This document shows positions 1-6,503 of a DNA stretch of 16,687 nucleotides, one piece after another. The DNA is from JANLQX01 sp031381685 (GTDB lineage: Bacteria; Actinomycetota; Acidimicrobiia; Acidimicrobiales; JANYDT01): assembly GCA_031381685.1 (NCBI GenBank), contig JANMYF010000340.1, forward strand, positions 1 through 16,687. Direction: 5' to 3'. A program made the position numbers and the translations under genes. The number at the start of each line of letters is the position of its first letter. Within the stretch, counting starts at the first letter, position 1. The notes below the pieces were generated by a model. The model saw only the letters and a list, made by a program, of their open reading frames with translations. It was not told where the DNA came from and did no database searches.

Positions 1-357
1 CTCGATCAACGCCGCTGCCTGGCGGGCCAGTGCCGTCGTTCTTGCGGCGACTGCGGCGATCGCTTCGCCCTCCCACCGCACGACCTCGTGGGCGAACAGG
101 GACCGGTCCTGCACGTAGACACCGTGACGTTGCGTGCCGACCTCGGCCGACGTGATCACGGCGAACACACCGGGCAACGCCCTCGCCGCGGTGGTGTCGA
201 TGCGGGTGATCCGGGCGTGGGGCACGCCGGCGAAACGGAATGCTCCGTGCACCATGCCGGCCACCGTCAGGTCCGCCACGTAGCGACCGGCACCGGTCAC
301 CTTCGCCCGGCCGTCAGCACGGAGGCGACCCGTCATCTGCATCGTTTCGATCGCCAT
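1..357 (-). CDS. Xanthine dehydrogenase family molybdopterin-binding subunit, N-terminal fragment
   Basis: Partial gene: 119 codons run from an ATG at 357 to the window edge without a stop. The translation starts MAIETMQMTGRLRADGRAKV and continues TGAGRYVADL, GMVHGAFRFAGVPHARI, IDTTAARALPGVFAVITSAEV, and VRWEGEAIAAVAA. This is the typical opening of large subunits of molybdenum hydroxylases (xanthine dehydrogenase, aldehyde oxidase, CO dehydrogenase CoxL type), the domain a/b hammerhead region that precedes the molybdopterin domain. The start is supported by AGAGGA six nt before the ATG. The family hydroxylates purines, aldehydes or CO, usually with FAD and 2Fe-2S subunits encoded nearby; those partners and the catalytic residues lie outside the window, so the substrate cannot be named. 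It follows the ABC importer on the same strand after 131 bp, which contains an A/T-rich TATATT box, so it may have its own promoter. Confidence 0.85.
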   Translation of the reverse strand, partial: MAIETMQMTGRLRADGRAKVTGAGRYVADLTVAGMVHGAFRFAGVPHARITRIDTTAARALPGVFAVITSAEVGTQRHGVYVQDRSLFAHEVVRWEGEAIAAVAARTTALARQAAALIE

Positions 358-441
358 CGGGTGTCCTCTGCAGCGTTCAGGTGGCCCGCCGACGGTCGGG
401 GTACGGGCCTCGACGGCGACGCCTCCGCCTCCGTCCGCCGT

Positions 442-450
442 AATATATCA
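442..450 (-). promoter_or_regulatory. Possible extended -10 box for the molybdenum hydroxylase gene
   Basis: The 358-488 spacer is very G+C-rich except for TGATATATTA on the minus strand. This fits an extended -10 (TG-n-TATATT) and would give a leader of about 80 nt before the ATG at 357. No convincing -35 is visible upstream. A short CCCC/GGGG dyad at 477-488 lies right after the ATPase stop and could weakly terminate the importer transcript. Confidence 0.3.
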
Positions 451-488
451 GCGGCCGGAACGGGCGCCGAGGCGAGCCCCGGTCGGGG

Positions 489-2564
489 TCAGACGGACGC
501 AGCCTCGAGGTTGACCTGCATCTTGCGGAGTTGCTCGAGCGAGAGATGGCAGCGCAAGTAGTGACCCGGCTCGGCCTCGAGGAGATCGGGCTCGACGGTG
601 TCGCACAGGTGCTCGACGCCGCTGCCTTCCCGGCGCGGACACCGCGTGTGCAACACACATCCGCTCGGTGGCTTGGCCACGCTCGGCACTTCGCCGACGA
701 GACGGACACGATTGGTCGCCTCGCCGTCGATGCTCGGAAGCGACGACACCAGCGCCTCGGTGTAGGGGTGGTGCGGGCCGGTGAAGACCTTGTCGGCCGG
801 GCCGAGCTCCATGATGCGTCCGAGGTACAGCACGGCGATCCGGTCGGACAGGTAGCGGACCACACCGAGATCGTGGGAGATGAACAGGTAGCTGACGTTC
901 TCGGTGCGCTGCAGATCGACGAGCAGGTTGAGGATCGCCGCTTGGACCGAGACGTCGAGCGCCGACGTCGGTTCGTCGCACACCACGAGCCGCGGGTTCC
1001 CGGCGAACGCGCGGGCGATGGCGACGCGCTGCTTGAGACCACCGGACAGCATCACCGGCTTCGCCGCATGAAGTCGGGCATCGACGCGCATCTCCGTCAG
1101 CAACTCATCCGCGCGCTCGGCACCCTTTTCCTTCGTGGTGCCGCCGAGCTTCACGACGGCCCGGCCGACGATACGACGGACCGCGTGACGGCGGTTGAGG
1201 GCCGAGTCGGGGTTCTGGAACACGATCTGCACGGCGCCGACGTCTTTCGGCGTGCGCTTGTCGAGTGAAGCACCCAGTGCCTTGCCGTCGAGCTGGACGA
1301 TGCTGCCGCCGTCGGGATGGGTGAGGCCGAGCAGCACTTTGGCAAGCGTGGTCTTCCCCGATCCCGACTCTCCGACGAGTCCGAGTGTCTCGCCTGCCGC
1401 AACCGACAGCGCTATGTCGCTGAGGACCTTGACGGTCTCGTCGTCCTTGCCGAACGTCTTCGAGAGACCGGCCAGCCTGATGAGCTGATCATCGTGAGAG
1501 GTCGGCGGTGCTTCGTGGTGATCGACCATGAGCTCGTTGATCTCGAGCGTCTCGGAGTTCCGGGGGATGTTCGGCGCAAGGTCCGGATAGAAGCACCGGC
1601 TACCGTGACCGTTCCCGAGCGCCACGACCGGAGGCCGCTCGGTGCGGCATTGGTGGGTCGCGATGGGGCAACGATCGACGTAAACGCACCCGGTGATGAC
1701 GGTTCCGAGGGGCGGCAGGGTGCCGGGGATGGTGTCGAGACGATGCAGGTCCTTGCGCAGGCCGGCGCGCGGGATGCAGCGGAGGAGGCCGACGGTGTAA
1801 GGATGGCGGGCTTCGTTGAGGAGTTCGACGGTGGTGCCCTCTTCGACGAGTTGACCGGCGTAGAGCACACCGACGCGGTCGCACATGGACCGGATGACGC
1901 CGAGGTTGTGGCTGATGAACAGGACCGATGTGCCCATCTCGGCGCGAAGGGCGCGGACCAGGTCGAGCACTTCGGCCTCGACGGTGGCGTCGAGGCCAGT
2001 GGTGGGCTCGTCGAGGATCAGCAGCCGCGGGTTGGTCGCCAGCGCCATGGCGATGACGACGCGCTGGGCCATGCCGCCGGACAGTTCGTGGGGATAGCGT
2101 CGCATCACCTTGCCGACGTCAGCGATCTGCACCCGGGTGAGCGCCTCCTCGGTCCGAGCCATCGCATCGTCCTTCGACGCGCCCTCGATGGTGAACACCT
2201 CGGCGACCTGGGTGCCGACGCGAAGGGATGGGTTGAGGGCGGCGATCGGGCTCTGGTACACCATCGAGATCGCGCTGCTGCGGAGCTTGCGCACTTCCTC
2301 CACACTCATCGTGACCAGATCTCGGCCTTCGAAGCTGATCTTGCCGCTGGTGATCTTGCCGTTGCGGGGCAGGTAGCGCATCGCCGCGTACGCCGCGGTG
2401 GACTTTCCGCAGCCGGACTCGCCCACGAGCCCGTAGGCCTCGCCCGGCATGACTTCGAACGACACGCTCCGAAGCACCGGTCGGTCGATGCCACGGACGG
2501 TATAGGCGACCTCGACGTCTTCGAAGGCAAGGGTCGGAACTGCGTTCACGGCTGTCTGATTCAT
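489..2564 (-). CDS. Fused two-domain ABC transporter ATPase of the dipeptide/oligopeptide/nickel type (DppD-DppF fusion)
   Basis: This 691-residue cytoplasmic protein carries two complete nucleotide-binding domains and should power the importer. Domain 1: Walker A GESGCGKST at 48-56, Q-loop Q104, signature LSGGM at 161-165, Walker B LLILDE at 181-186, H-loop H219. Domain 2: Walker A GESGSGKTT at 398-406, Q450, signature LSGGL at 506-510, Walker B LVVCDE at 526-531, H564. Each is followed by the peptide-transporter C-terminal (oligo_HPY) extension with an HPYT motif (254-257 and 599-602). Each extension has four cysteines: 293, 299, 306, 324 and 636, 642, 654, 672. Related OppD-type proteins have been reported to hold an iron-sulfur cluster there. 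All catalytic motifs look intact. The ATG overlaps the stop of permease C by four bases (ATGA), so translation is probably coupled. It is the last gene of the operon. The transported substrate is not deducible. Confidence 0.95.
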   Translation of the reverse strand: MNQTAVNAVPTLAFEDVEVAYTVRGIDRPVLRSVSFEVMPGEAYGLVGESGCGKSTAAYAAMRYLPRNGKITSGKISFEGRDLVTMSVEEVRKLRSSAISMVYQSPIAALNPSLRVGTQVAEVFTIEGASKDDAMARTEEALTRVQIADVGKVMRRYPHELSGGMAQRVVIAMALATNPRLLILDEPTTGLDATVEAEVLDLVRALRAEMGTSVLFISHNLGVIRSMCDRVGVLYAGQLVEEGTTVELLNEARHPYTVGLLRCIPRAGLRKDLHRLDTIPGTLPPLGTVITGCVYVDRCPIATHQCRTERPPVVALGNGHGSRCFYPDLAPNIPRNSETLEINELMVDHHEAPPTSHDDQLIRLAGLSKTFGKDDETVKVLSDIALSVAAGETLGLVGESGSGKTTLAKVLLGLTHPDGGSIVQLDGKALGASLDKRTPKDVGAVQIVFQNPDSALNRRHAVRRIVGRAVVKLGGTTKEKGAERADELLTEMRVDARLHAAKPVMLSGGLKQRVAIARAFAGNPRLVVCDEPTSALDVSVQAAILNLLVDLQRTENVSYLFISHDLGVVRYLSDRIAVLYLGRIMELGPADKVFTGPHHPYTEALVSSLPSIDGEATNRVRLVGEVPSVAKPPSGCVLHTRCPRREGSGVEHLCDTVEPDLLEAEPGHYLRCHLSLEQLRKMQVNLEAASV

Positions 2565-3463
2565 CGGTCGAAGGCTTCCGTGAGTGCGTCTTGGATGAGG
2601 TTCACGGCGATCGCCAGGCTGGCGATCGCCAGCGCCGGGAACACCGTCGCTGACCAGTTGAGGCCGTTGAGAAAGCCGCGGTGGGTCGCCACCTGGGTTC
2701 CCCAGTCGGGCGATTCCGGGCTGGCGCCGGCGCCGAGGAACGACAGCGTGGCGATGGCGAACACGGCATAGCCGAGCCGCACGGTGAACTCCACGAGCAA
2801 CGACGGCAAGATGTTCGGCAGCACCTCCTTGAACAGGATGTGCGGCGTCTTCTCCGTTCGCAGACGCGCCGCCGCGACGTAGTCGAGCTCGGTCTCACCA
2901 AGAGCCGACGCTCGAACAGTGCGGGCGATGATCGGGGTGAACACCAACGCAATGATGCCCATCACGATGAACATCGACTTGCTGTTGATCGACGAGGTGA
3001 TGAGCAGAGCGAGCACGATGGTGGGCATGGCCATGAACACGTCGGCGGTACGCATCAGCGCGTCGTCGACCATTCCTTTGAAGTAGCCGGCGACAAGACC
3101 GAGCATCGTGCCGAAGACGGCGGCGATGATCGTGGCGCCAAGCGCGACGAACACAATCAGACGAGCACCGACGATCACGCGGCTGAACACGTCGCGACCG
3201 AGGTTGTCGGTGCCGAACCAGTGTGCCCACGACGGCTCCTTGAGCTTGTTGAGCGGATTCTGCACGAACGGATCCTGCGGGGCGATGACGTTGCCGAAGA
3301 AGGCACACGCGATCCAAAACACTGCGATCACCGTTCCGATCAGGAACGAAGGCTTGCGGAGCAGGAGCGAGATCCGCTCCTTCCGCTGTGAGCGGGCCTC
3401 CTCCTGGGCGCGGGTACGGCCGTCGGAAGGGCCGACCGGGGTAACCTGCTCGATGGTCGTCAT
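2561..3463 (-). CDS. ABC transporter permease, DppC/OppC type
   Basis: Inner-membrane permease of 300 residues, the usual length for the DppC family. A cytoplasmic N-terminus of about 38 residues precedes the first membrane helix (about 40-60). HWFGTDNLGRDVFSRVIVGAR at 81-101 is the hallmark of this family, followed by membrane segments near 102-127, 145-180, 226-245 and 272-292. The EAA-type coupling loop, DYVAAARLRTEKTPHI at 194-209 through LPN at 215-217, docks on the ATPase. It pairs with permease B to form the channel for a peptide-like substrate. Its ATG overlaps by four bases the TGA of the 19-codon mini-ORF upstream, and its own TGA overlaps the ATG of the ATPase, so it sits in a chain of coupled genes. 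Confidence 0.95.
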   Translation of the reverse strand: MTTIEQVTPVGPSDGRTRAQEEARSQRKERISLLLRKPSFLIGTVIAVFWIACAFFGNVIAPQDPFVQNPLNKLKEPSWAHWFGTDNLGRDVFSRVIVGARLIVFVALGATIIAAVFGTMLGLVAGYFKGMVDDALMRTADVFMAMPTIVLALLITSSINSKSMFIVMGIIALVFTPIIARTVRASALGETELDYVAAARLRTEKTPHILFKEVLPNILPSLLVEFTVRLGYAVFAIATLSFLGAGASPESPDWGTQVATHRGFLNGLNWSATVFPALAIASLAIAVNLIQDALTEAFDR

Positions 3464-3519
3464 TTCCGGACCGCCTGTCGGATGCGCGGATTGAGCGGAG
3501 TCTGGTTCGGATCGCTCAC
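3460..3519 (-). CDS. 19-codon mini-ORF duplicating the permease B C-terminus
   Basis: This frame reads VSDPNQTPLNPRIRQAVRK then TGA. Its GTG overlaps the TGA of permease B as GTGA (3519-3516), and its TGA overlaps the ATG of permease C as ATGA (3463-3460). It is thus inserted exactly between two genes with a coupling overlap on each side. Its last 11 codons copy the last 11 of permease B (LNPRIRQAVLK) with one residue changed, L to R; two further base differences are silent. I infer that the ancestral permease B ended here and overlapped permease C, and that a local duplication moved the stop 56 bp upstream. The ORF may keep ribosomes running to permease C, or it may be a passive relic. No function is known to me. 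Translation is suggested by the overlaps but not proven. Confidence 0.5.
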   Translation of the reverse strand: MSDPNQTPLNPRIRQAVRK

Positions 3520-3552
3520 TTCAGGACCGCCTGTCGGATGCGGGGATTGAGC
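3460..3552. repeat. Direct repeat of the permease B 3' end (37 bp, offset 56 bp)
   Basis: Bases 3460-3496 and 3516-3552 match at 34 of 37 positions; the mismatches are 3463/3519, 3467/3523 and 3487/3543. Both copies include a stop codon in the same register. Similarity fades upstream of the copies on the minus strand, so only the gene tail is repeated. Confidence 0.85.
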
Positions 3553-4469
3553 AGGGTGTAGAGGACGTCGGCGAGGAGCGTCGTGAGGACGAAGATCCCG
3601 CCCGTGAACAGCACGCAGGCCTGGAGTAGTGGGAAGTCGCGTTGTCGGACGCTCTCGAGAAGGAGCAGGCCGAAGCCGTTGTAGTTGAACGCCAACTCCA
3701 CGGCAACGAGGCCGCCGAGGAGGTAGCCGATCTGCGTGGCCGTAACGGCGATCGTCGGCATGAGCGCATTGCGCAGCACATGGCGGAACACGACGGCCCG
3801 GTTCGCCAGTCCTTTGAGCCGGGCCGTACGGGTGTAGTCGGCGTCGAGACCCTCGATCACACCGGCCCGGGTGATACGGGCGATGTAACCGAAAAGCACC
3901 ATGACGAGGCACATCGCCGGCAGCAATAGGTGTTTGTACTGCGTGAAGACCCCCGAACCCTCCGGAGGGGTGGCCGACACCGGAAACCACTGAAGCTTCA
4001 CGCCGAAGACCAGGATGAAGAACACCGCCCACACGAACTCCGGGATCACGGCGGCGGAGAGCCCGCCGATGGTGATGATCCGGTCGATGGGCTTCCCGCG
4101 GCGGAGCGCGGCGACGATGCCGCCGAGGATGCTGGCCGGCACGACGAGGATGAAGGCCAGCCCGCCGAGCTTGGCCGATTTGGCCAACGCAGTGAAGAGT
4201 TTTTCCGACACCGGGACGTCGTAGTTGAGGGACTGGCCGAGATCCCCGCGAAGCGTGTCGGTGAACCACGACACGTATTGCACAGGGATCGGACGATCGG
4301 TGCCGAGTTCCTTGTTCAGCTGCTTGATCGATTCCGCGTCGGCAAACGGCCCGAGAATTTTGCGTCCCACGTCACCCGGGAGCAGATGCGTCGCAAAGAA
4401 CACGAGCAGCGAAAGCATGAACAGGGTGAAGAGGGCGAGGAGGAGTCGGCGGAGGAGGAAACGCTTCAT
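3516..4469 (-). CDS. ABC transporter permease, DppB/OppB type
   Basis: Inner-membrane permease of 317 residues, the normal length for the DppB family. It opens with the typical MKRFLLRRLLLALFTLFMLS first helix and the HLLPGD motif (28-33), followed by the periplasmic region with ELGTDRPIPVQY (54-65). Further membrane segments lie near 101-122, 136-160, 182-200, 240-262 and 285-305. The EAA coupling loop, DYTRTARLKGLANRAVVFRH at 211-230 with VLRNALMP to 238, contacts the ATPase. The tail TLLNPRIR is family-like. No strong Shine-Dalgarno precedes the ATG at 4469. The gene lies 162 bp downstream of the binding-protein gene, separated by two hairpins. Its stop overlaps the GTG of the mini-ORF described separately. 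Confidence 0.95.
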   Translation of the reverse strand: MKRFLLRRLLLALFTLFMLSLLVFFATHLLPGDVGRKILGPFADAESIKQLNKELGTDRPIPVQYVSWFTDTLRGDLGQSLNYDVPVSEKLFTALAKSAKLGGLAFILVVPASILGGIVAALRRGKPIDRIITIGGLSAAVIPEFVWAVFFILVFGVKLQWFPVSATPPEGSGVFTQYKHLLLPAMCLVMVLFGYIARITRAGVIEGLDADYTRTARLKGLANRAVVFRHVLRNALMPTIAVTATQIGYLLGGLVAVELAFNYNGFGLLLLESVRQRDFPLLQACVLFTGGIFVLTTLLADVLYTLLNPRIRQAVLK

Positions 4470-4513
4470 GCAGGTGAACTCGCTTCTTGCCGGGGCCTGG
4501 CAGGTGATGGGAA

Positions 4514-4531
4514 TCGCGCCGCGGGGCGCGA
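4514..4531. other. G+C-rich hairpin in the binding-protein/permease spacer
   Basis: TCGCGCC at 4514-4520 pairs with GGCGCGA at 4525-4531 around a four-base loop. On the minus-strand transcript it lies between the larger hairpin and the permease B start. The same stem sequence occurs at 6444-6459, on the other side of the binding-protein gene. No run of T follows it, so it is not a classical intrinsic terminator. Confidence 0.5.
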
Positions 4532-4551
4532 CAGAGAGGGTTCGAGATGCC

Positions 4552-4588
4552 GGACGGCCCGCGCAACGGGTGTTGCGACGGGCCGTCC
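4552..4588 (-). terminator. Large nested intercistronic hairpin after the binding-protein gene
   Basis: GGACGGCCCG (4552-4561) pairs perfectly with CGGGCCGTCC (4579-4588). Inside, CGCAAC (4562-4567) pairs with GTTGCG (4572-4577) around loop GGGT, leaving one unpaired A at 4578. That is 16 base pairs, 43 nt after the binding-protein stop in transcript order. There is no U tract. In ABC importer operons such hairpins often stabilise the upstream binding-protein message or partly terminate, giving excess binding protein over permease; that role here is inferred. Confidence 0.6.
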
Positions 4589-4631
4589 CAGTCAGTGCTG
4601 AGTTGTCGACGGCGTCAGACCGTCGGACTCA

Positions 4632-6290
4632 CTAGGCGAGCTTGGCCCGAGTGGTCTCGATGTTGCTCATGCCGTTGGTGTAATTGCCGGTGAGCGCCTT
4701 CTTCGAAACGTCGAGGGCACTGGCGAAATAGGTGAAGCCGACCGGCGAATCCTCGAGCAGGATTTCCTGGATCTTCTTCGCTTGCGCCTTCTGCACCGTG
4801 ACGTCGCCCGAGGCCATGTACGACTTGGCCGCCGCGTCGAACTCGGGGTTCGCGTAGAACGCCGCGTTCCACACTCCCTTCGAGATGAGGGCCGAGTTGA
4901 GGTACACGTTCGGAACCCCACGGTGGCCGTATTCGGTGATGCCGAAGTCGGAGTTGAGCCAGCTCGGCGAACGCTTGGAGTCGTAGTACGCCGAGCCGTC
5001 ATCGTCGGCAATGTCGATGTTGACGTTGATGCCGATCTCCTTGGCCGACTGCTTCACGACCTGCGCGTACAGCTTGATGTCGGCGCGACCCCAGGTGGAG
5101 AGCGTGACGTCGAAACCGTCAGGCTTTCCTGCAGCTGACATGAGGGCCTTCGCCTGGGCGATGTCCTTCTTCCGCTGCGCTGCTGTCTTGTCGGACGTGG
5201 CGTAGACCGGCCCGATCGGCGTGTCGTTGCCGACGATGCCAAATCCGTCGAGCACGCCGGCAACAAGTCCAGGCCGATCGAGAGTGAGCAACAGCGCCTG
5301 ACGAAGTCGCTTGTCCGCCGAGAAGGGACCCTTGTCGCAACGGAGGTGGAGTTGCAGGTGCCCGTTGCCCGGCGATTGGCCAACGACGAAGTTGGGATCG
5401 TTGCGCAGTGTCGAGGCGGTGGTGGCCGACGCAAAGGCATCCCAATCGTTTTGACCCGACTGCAGGCCAGCAAGACGGGCGGAGTCGTCCTTGTACTGGG
5501 TGACCTGGAGGCGATCGAAGTTCGGCTGGCGGGTCTTGTCCCAGTAGTTCGGGTTGCGCTTGAAGGTGACTCCCTGATCGACGACGTACTTCTCCATGAT
5601 CCACGCGCCAGCACCGATGAAGGTCTTCTCCCAGTCGCCGGCATAGTCCTTCGGCAGGATCACGGAGTTGTAGTTGGTCGAGCCGACCAGGTTCGGCCAG
5701 GCACCAACGGCCTGAAGTAGCTGGAACTGAACGGTGTAGTCGTCGACCTTGGTCGTGCCGCCCTTGTCGAGGATGCCCTTGAACACGGACAACGCGTTGG
5801 ACTTGTTGACCGGATCGGCAAGGCGGTCGAACGTGGCGACCACGTCGTCGGCGGTGAGTTTCTTGCCGTTGTGGAAGGTGATGCCCTTGCGGATCTTGAA
5901 GGTCCACACCGTGGAGTCGGCGTTCGGCTTCCAAGACTCGGCCACGCGGGGCTCGAGCACTCCCTTGTTGTTCTCCCAGGCCAGGTACTCACCGGCGATA
6001 CCGAGGAGAAGCAGGGCGCCGCCGTTGTTGATGATCACCGGGTCGAGCTTGGAGCCAGGAGCGAGCGTGCTCAGCTTCAGAAGCGGCTTGCGCTTGGTGG
6101 TGGCAGCCTTCTTCTTCGTTGCTGCTTCGGCACCGGGGGCGCCGAGAATGACGCCGGCCATCGGAATGGTCATGCCGGCGGCCGTGGCAAGGCGCATGAA
6201 CTGACGACGGGTTAGGCCACCGGACCGCAGTTCGTCGACGTAATGGTTCTCGCGCTCGGTGAGCGATCGTCGGAGGTCGTCATTGGTCAT
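4632..6290 (-). CDS. ABC transporter substrate-binding protein, SBP_bac_5 (peptide/nickel) family, Tat-exported
   Basis: Extracytoplasmic receptor of the importer, 552 residues. I place the start at the ATG at 6290, because AGGA lies six nt upstream and the protein then opens with a clean export signal. A longer in-frame reading from 6377 would add 29 unlikely residues across the promoter. The signal has a twin-arginine motif, TRRQFMR, at 27-33, then a hydrophobic stretch and a probable cleavage site after AEA (54-56), followed by a Lys-rich linker. No lipobox cysteine is seen. The mature part has the family pattern near 112-165: LEPRVAESW, WTFKIRKGITFHNGKKLTAD, DVVATFDRL. It is first in the operon, read from a candidate promoter at 6349-6377, and followed by a large hairpin. 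Tat export implies folding, possibly with a ligand or cofactor, before secretion. The ligand is unknown; family members bind peptides, nickel chelates, opines or sugars. Confidence 0.93.
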   Translation of the reverse strand: MTNDDLRRSLTERENHYVDELRSGGLTRRQFMRLATAAGMTIPMAGVILGAPGAEAATKKKAATTKRKPLLKLSTLAPGSKLDPVIINNGGALLLLGIAGEYLAWENNKGVLEPRVAESWKPNADSTVWTFKIRKGITFHNGKKLTADDVVATFDRLADPVNKSNALSVFKGILDKGGTTKVDDYTVQFQLLQAVGAWPNLVGSTNYNSVILPKDYAGDWEKTFIGAGAWIMEKYVVDQGVTFKRNPNYWDKTRQPNFDRLQVTQYKDDSARLAGLQSGQNDWDAFASATTASTLRNDPNFVVGQSPGNGHLQLHLRCDKGPFSADKRLRQALLLTLDRPGLVAGVLDGFGIVGNDTPIGPVYATSDKTAAQRKKDIAQAKALMSAAGKPDGFDVTLSTWGRADIKLYAQVVKQSAKEIGINVNIDIADDDGSAYYDSKRSPSWLNSDFGITEYGHRGVPNVYLNSALISKGVWNAAFYANPEFDAAAKSYMASGDVTVQKAQAKKIQEILLEDSPVGFTYFASALDVSKKALTGNYTNGMSNIETTRAKLA

Positions 6291-6348
6291 GTTGGTTCCT
6301 CTGTTGTGTGGCGGCGTGGAGTGCCGGCGCCGAAGTGTTGGCCCGGCG

Positions 6349-6377
6349 TTTCTACCCTGGGATGTGACGTACGTCAA
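6349..6377 (-). promoter_or_regulatory. Candidate promoter of the ABC importer operon
   Basis: On the minus strand TTGACG (6377-6372) is followed after 17 bp by TAGAAA (6354-6349), a good sigma-70-type match. Transcription would start near 6342, giving a leader of about 50 nt that carries the AGGA ribosome site at 6300-6297. The -35 overlaps the inner copy of a repeated dyad. Confidence 0.5.
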
Positions 6378-6400
6378 TTAACCATGTGACCTTTGTCAAC
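6362..6400. promoter_or_regulatory. Tandem operator-like boxes ATGTGAC-N4-GTCAA upstream of the importer operon
   Basis: Read on the plus strand, ATGTGACGTACGTCAA (6362-6377) and ATGTGACCTTTGTCAA (6384-6399) share all twelve flanking bases. Each contains the dyad TGAC-N4-GTCA; the first, TGACGTACGTCA at 6365-6376, is a perfect 12-bp palindrome. The centres are 22 bp apart, about two helical turns, so two dimers would bind the same face of DNA. The inner box overlaps the candidate -35, which suits a repressor. The shape recalls CRP/FNR-family and some GntR or TetR sites; the regulator is not in the window. Confidence 0.55.
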
Positions 6401-6443
6401 TGACCCAGGTTGCGTCGTCGGGCTCGGCCTGCTCAGAGCGAGG

Positions 6444-6459
6444 TCGCGCCGGGGCGCGA
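6444..6459. other. G+C-rich hairpin, same stem as 4514-4531
   Basis: TCGCGCC (6444-6450) and GGCGCGA (6453-6459) form an inverted repeat that would fold as a six-pair stem with a four-base loop. It lies between the dehydrogenase stop and the importer promoter. Together with the stem at 6480-6496 it could insulate the importer from upstream transcription. Confidence 0.4.
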
Positions 6460-6479
6460 AACACGAAATTCACACCGTG

Positions 6480-6496
6480 GGGCTCGGGGCGAGCCC
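6480..6496 (-). terminator. Terminator-like hairpin after the short-chain dehydrogenase gene
   Basis: GGGCTCG (6480-6486) pairs with CGAGCCC (6490-6496) around GGG. It starts seven nt after the dehydrogenase TGA in transcript order. Only a mixed A/T-rich stretch (GTGAATTTCGTGTTT) follows, not a U tract, so strength is uncertain. Confidence 0.5.
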
Positions 6497-6503
6497 GGCG
6501 TTG

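Noticed and set aside
1317..2771. 484-codon open frame on the plus strand opposite the ATPase gene
   Set aside because: It is antisense to two domains with complete ABC motifs and reads as Asp/Gly/Arg-rich text without family pattern; long antisense frames are expected at this G+C.
3460..4269. 269-codon alternative minus-strand frame ending in NQTPLNPRIRQAVRK
   Set aside because: Most of it is an out-of-frame reading of permease B; only its last 19 codons, beyond the permease B stop, are meaningful, and these are listed as the mini-ORF.
6291..6377. 29-residue N-terminal extension of the binding protein
   Set aside because: It would cross the -10 box and ribosome site; the ATG at 6290 has AGGA at good spacing and begins a clean Tat signal protein.
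6394..6399. Perfect TTGACA on the minus strand as the importer -35
   Set aside because: No -10-like hexamer at 16-18 bp (TGACGT there); it is better explained as part of the outer operator box.
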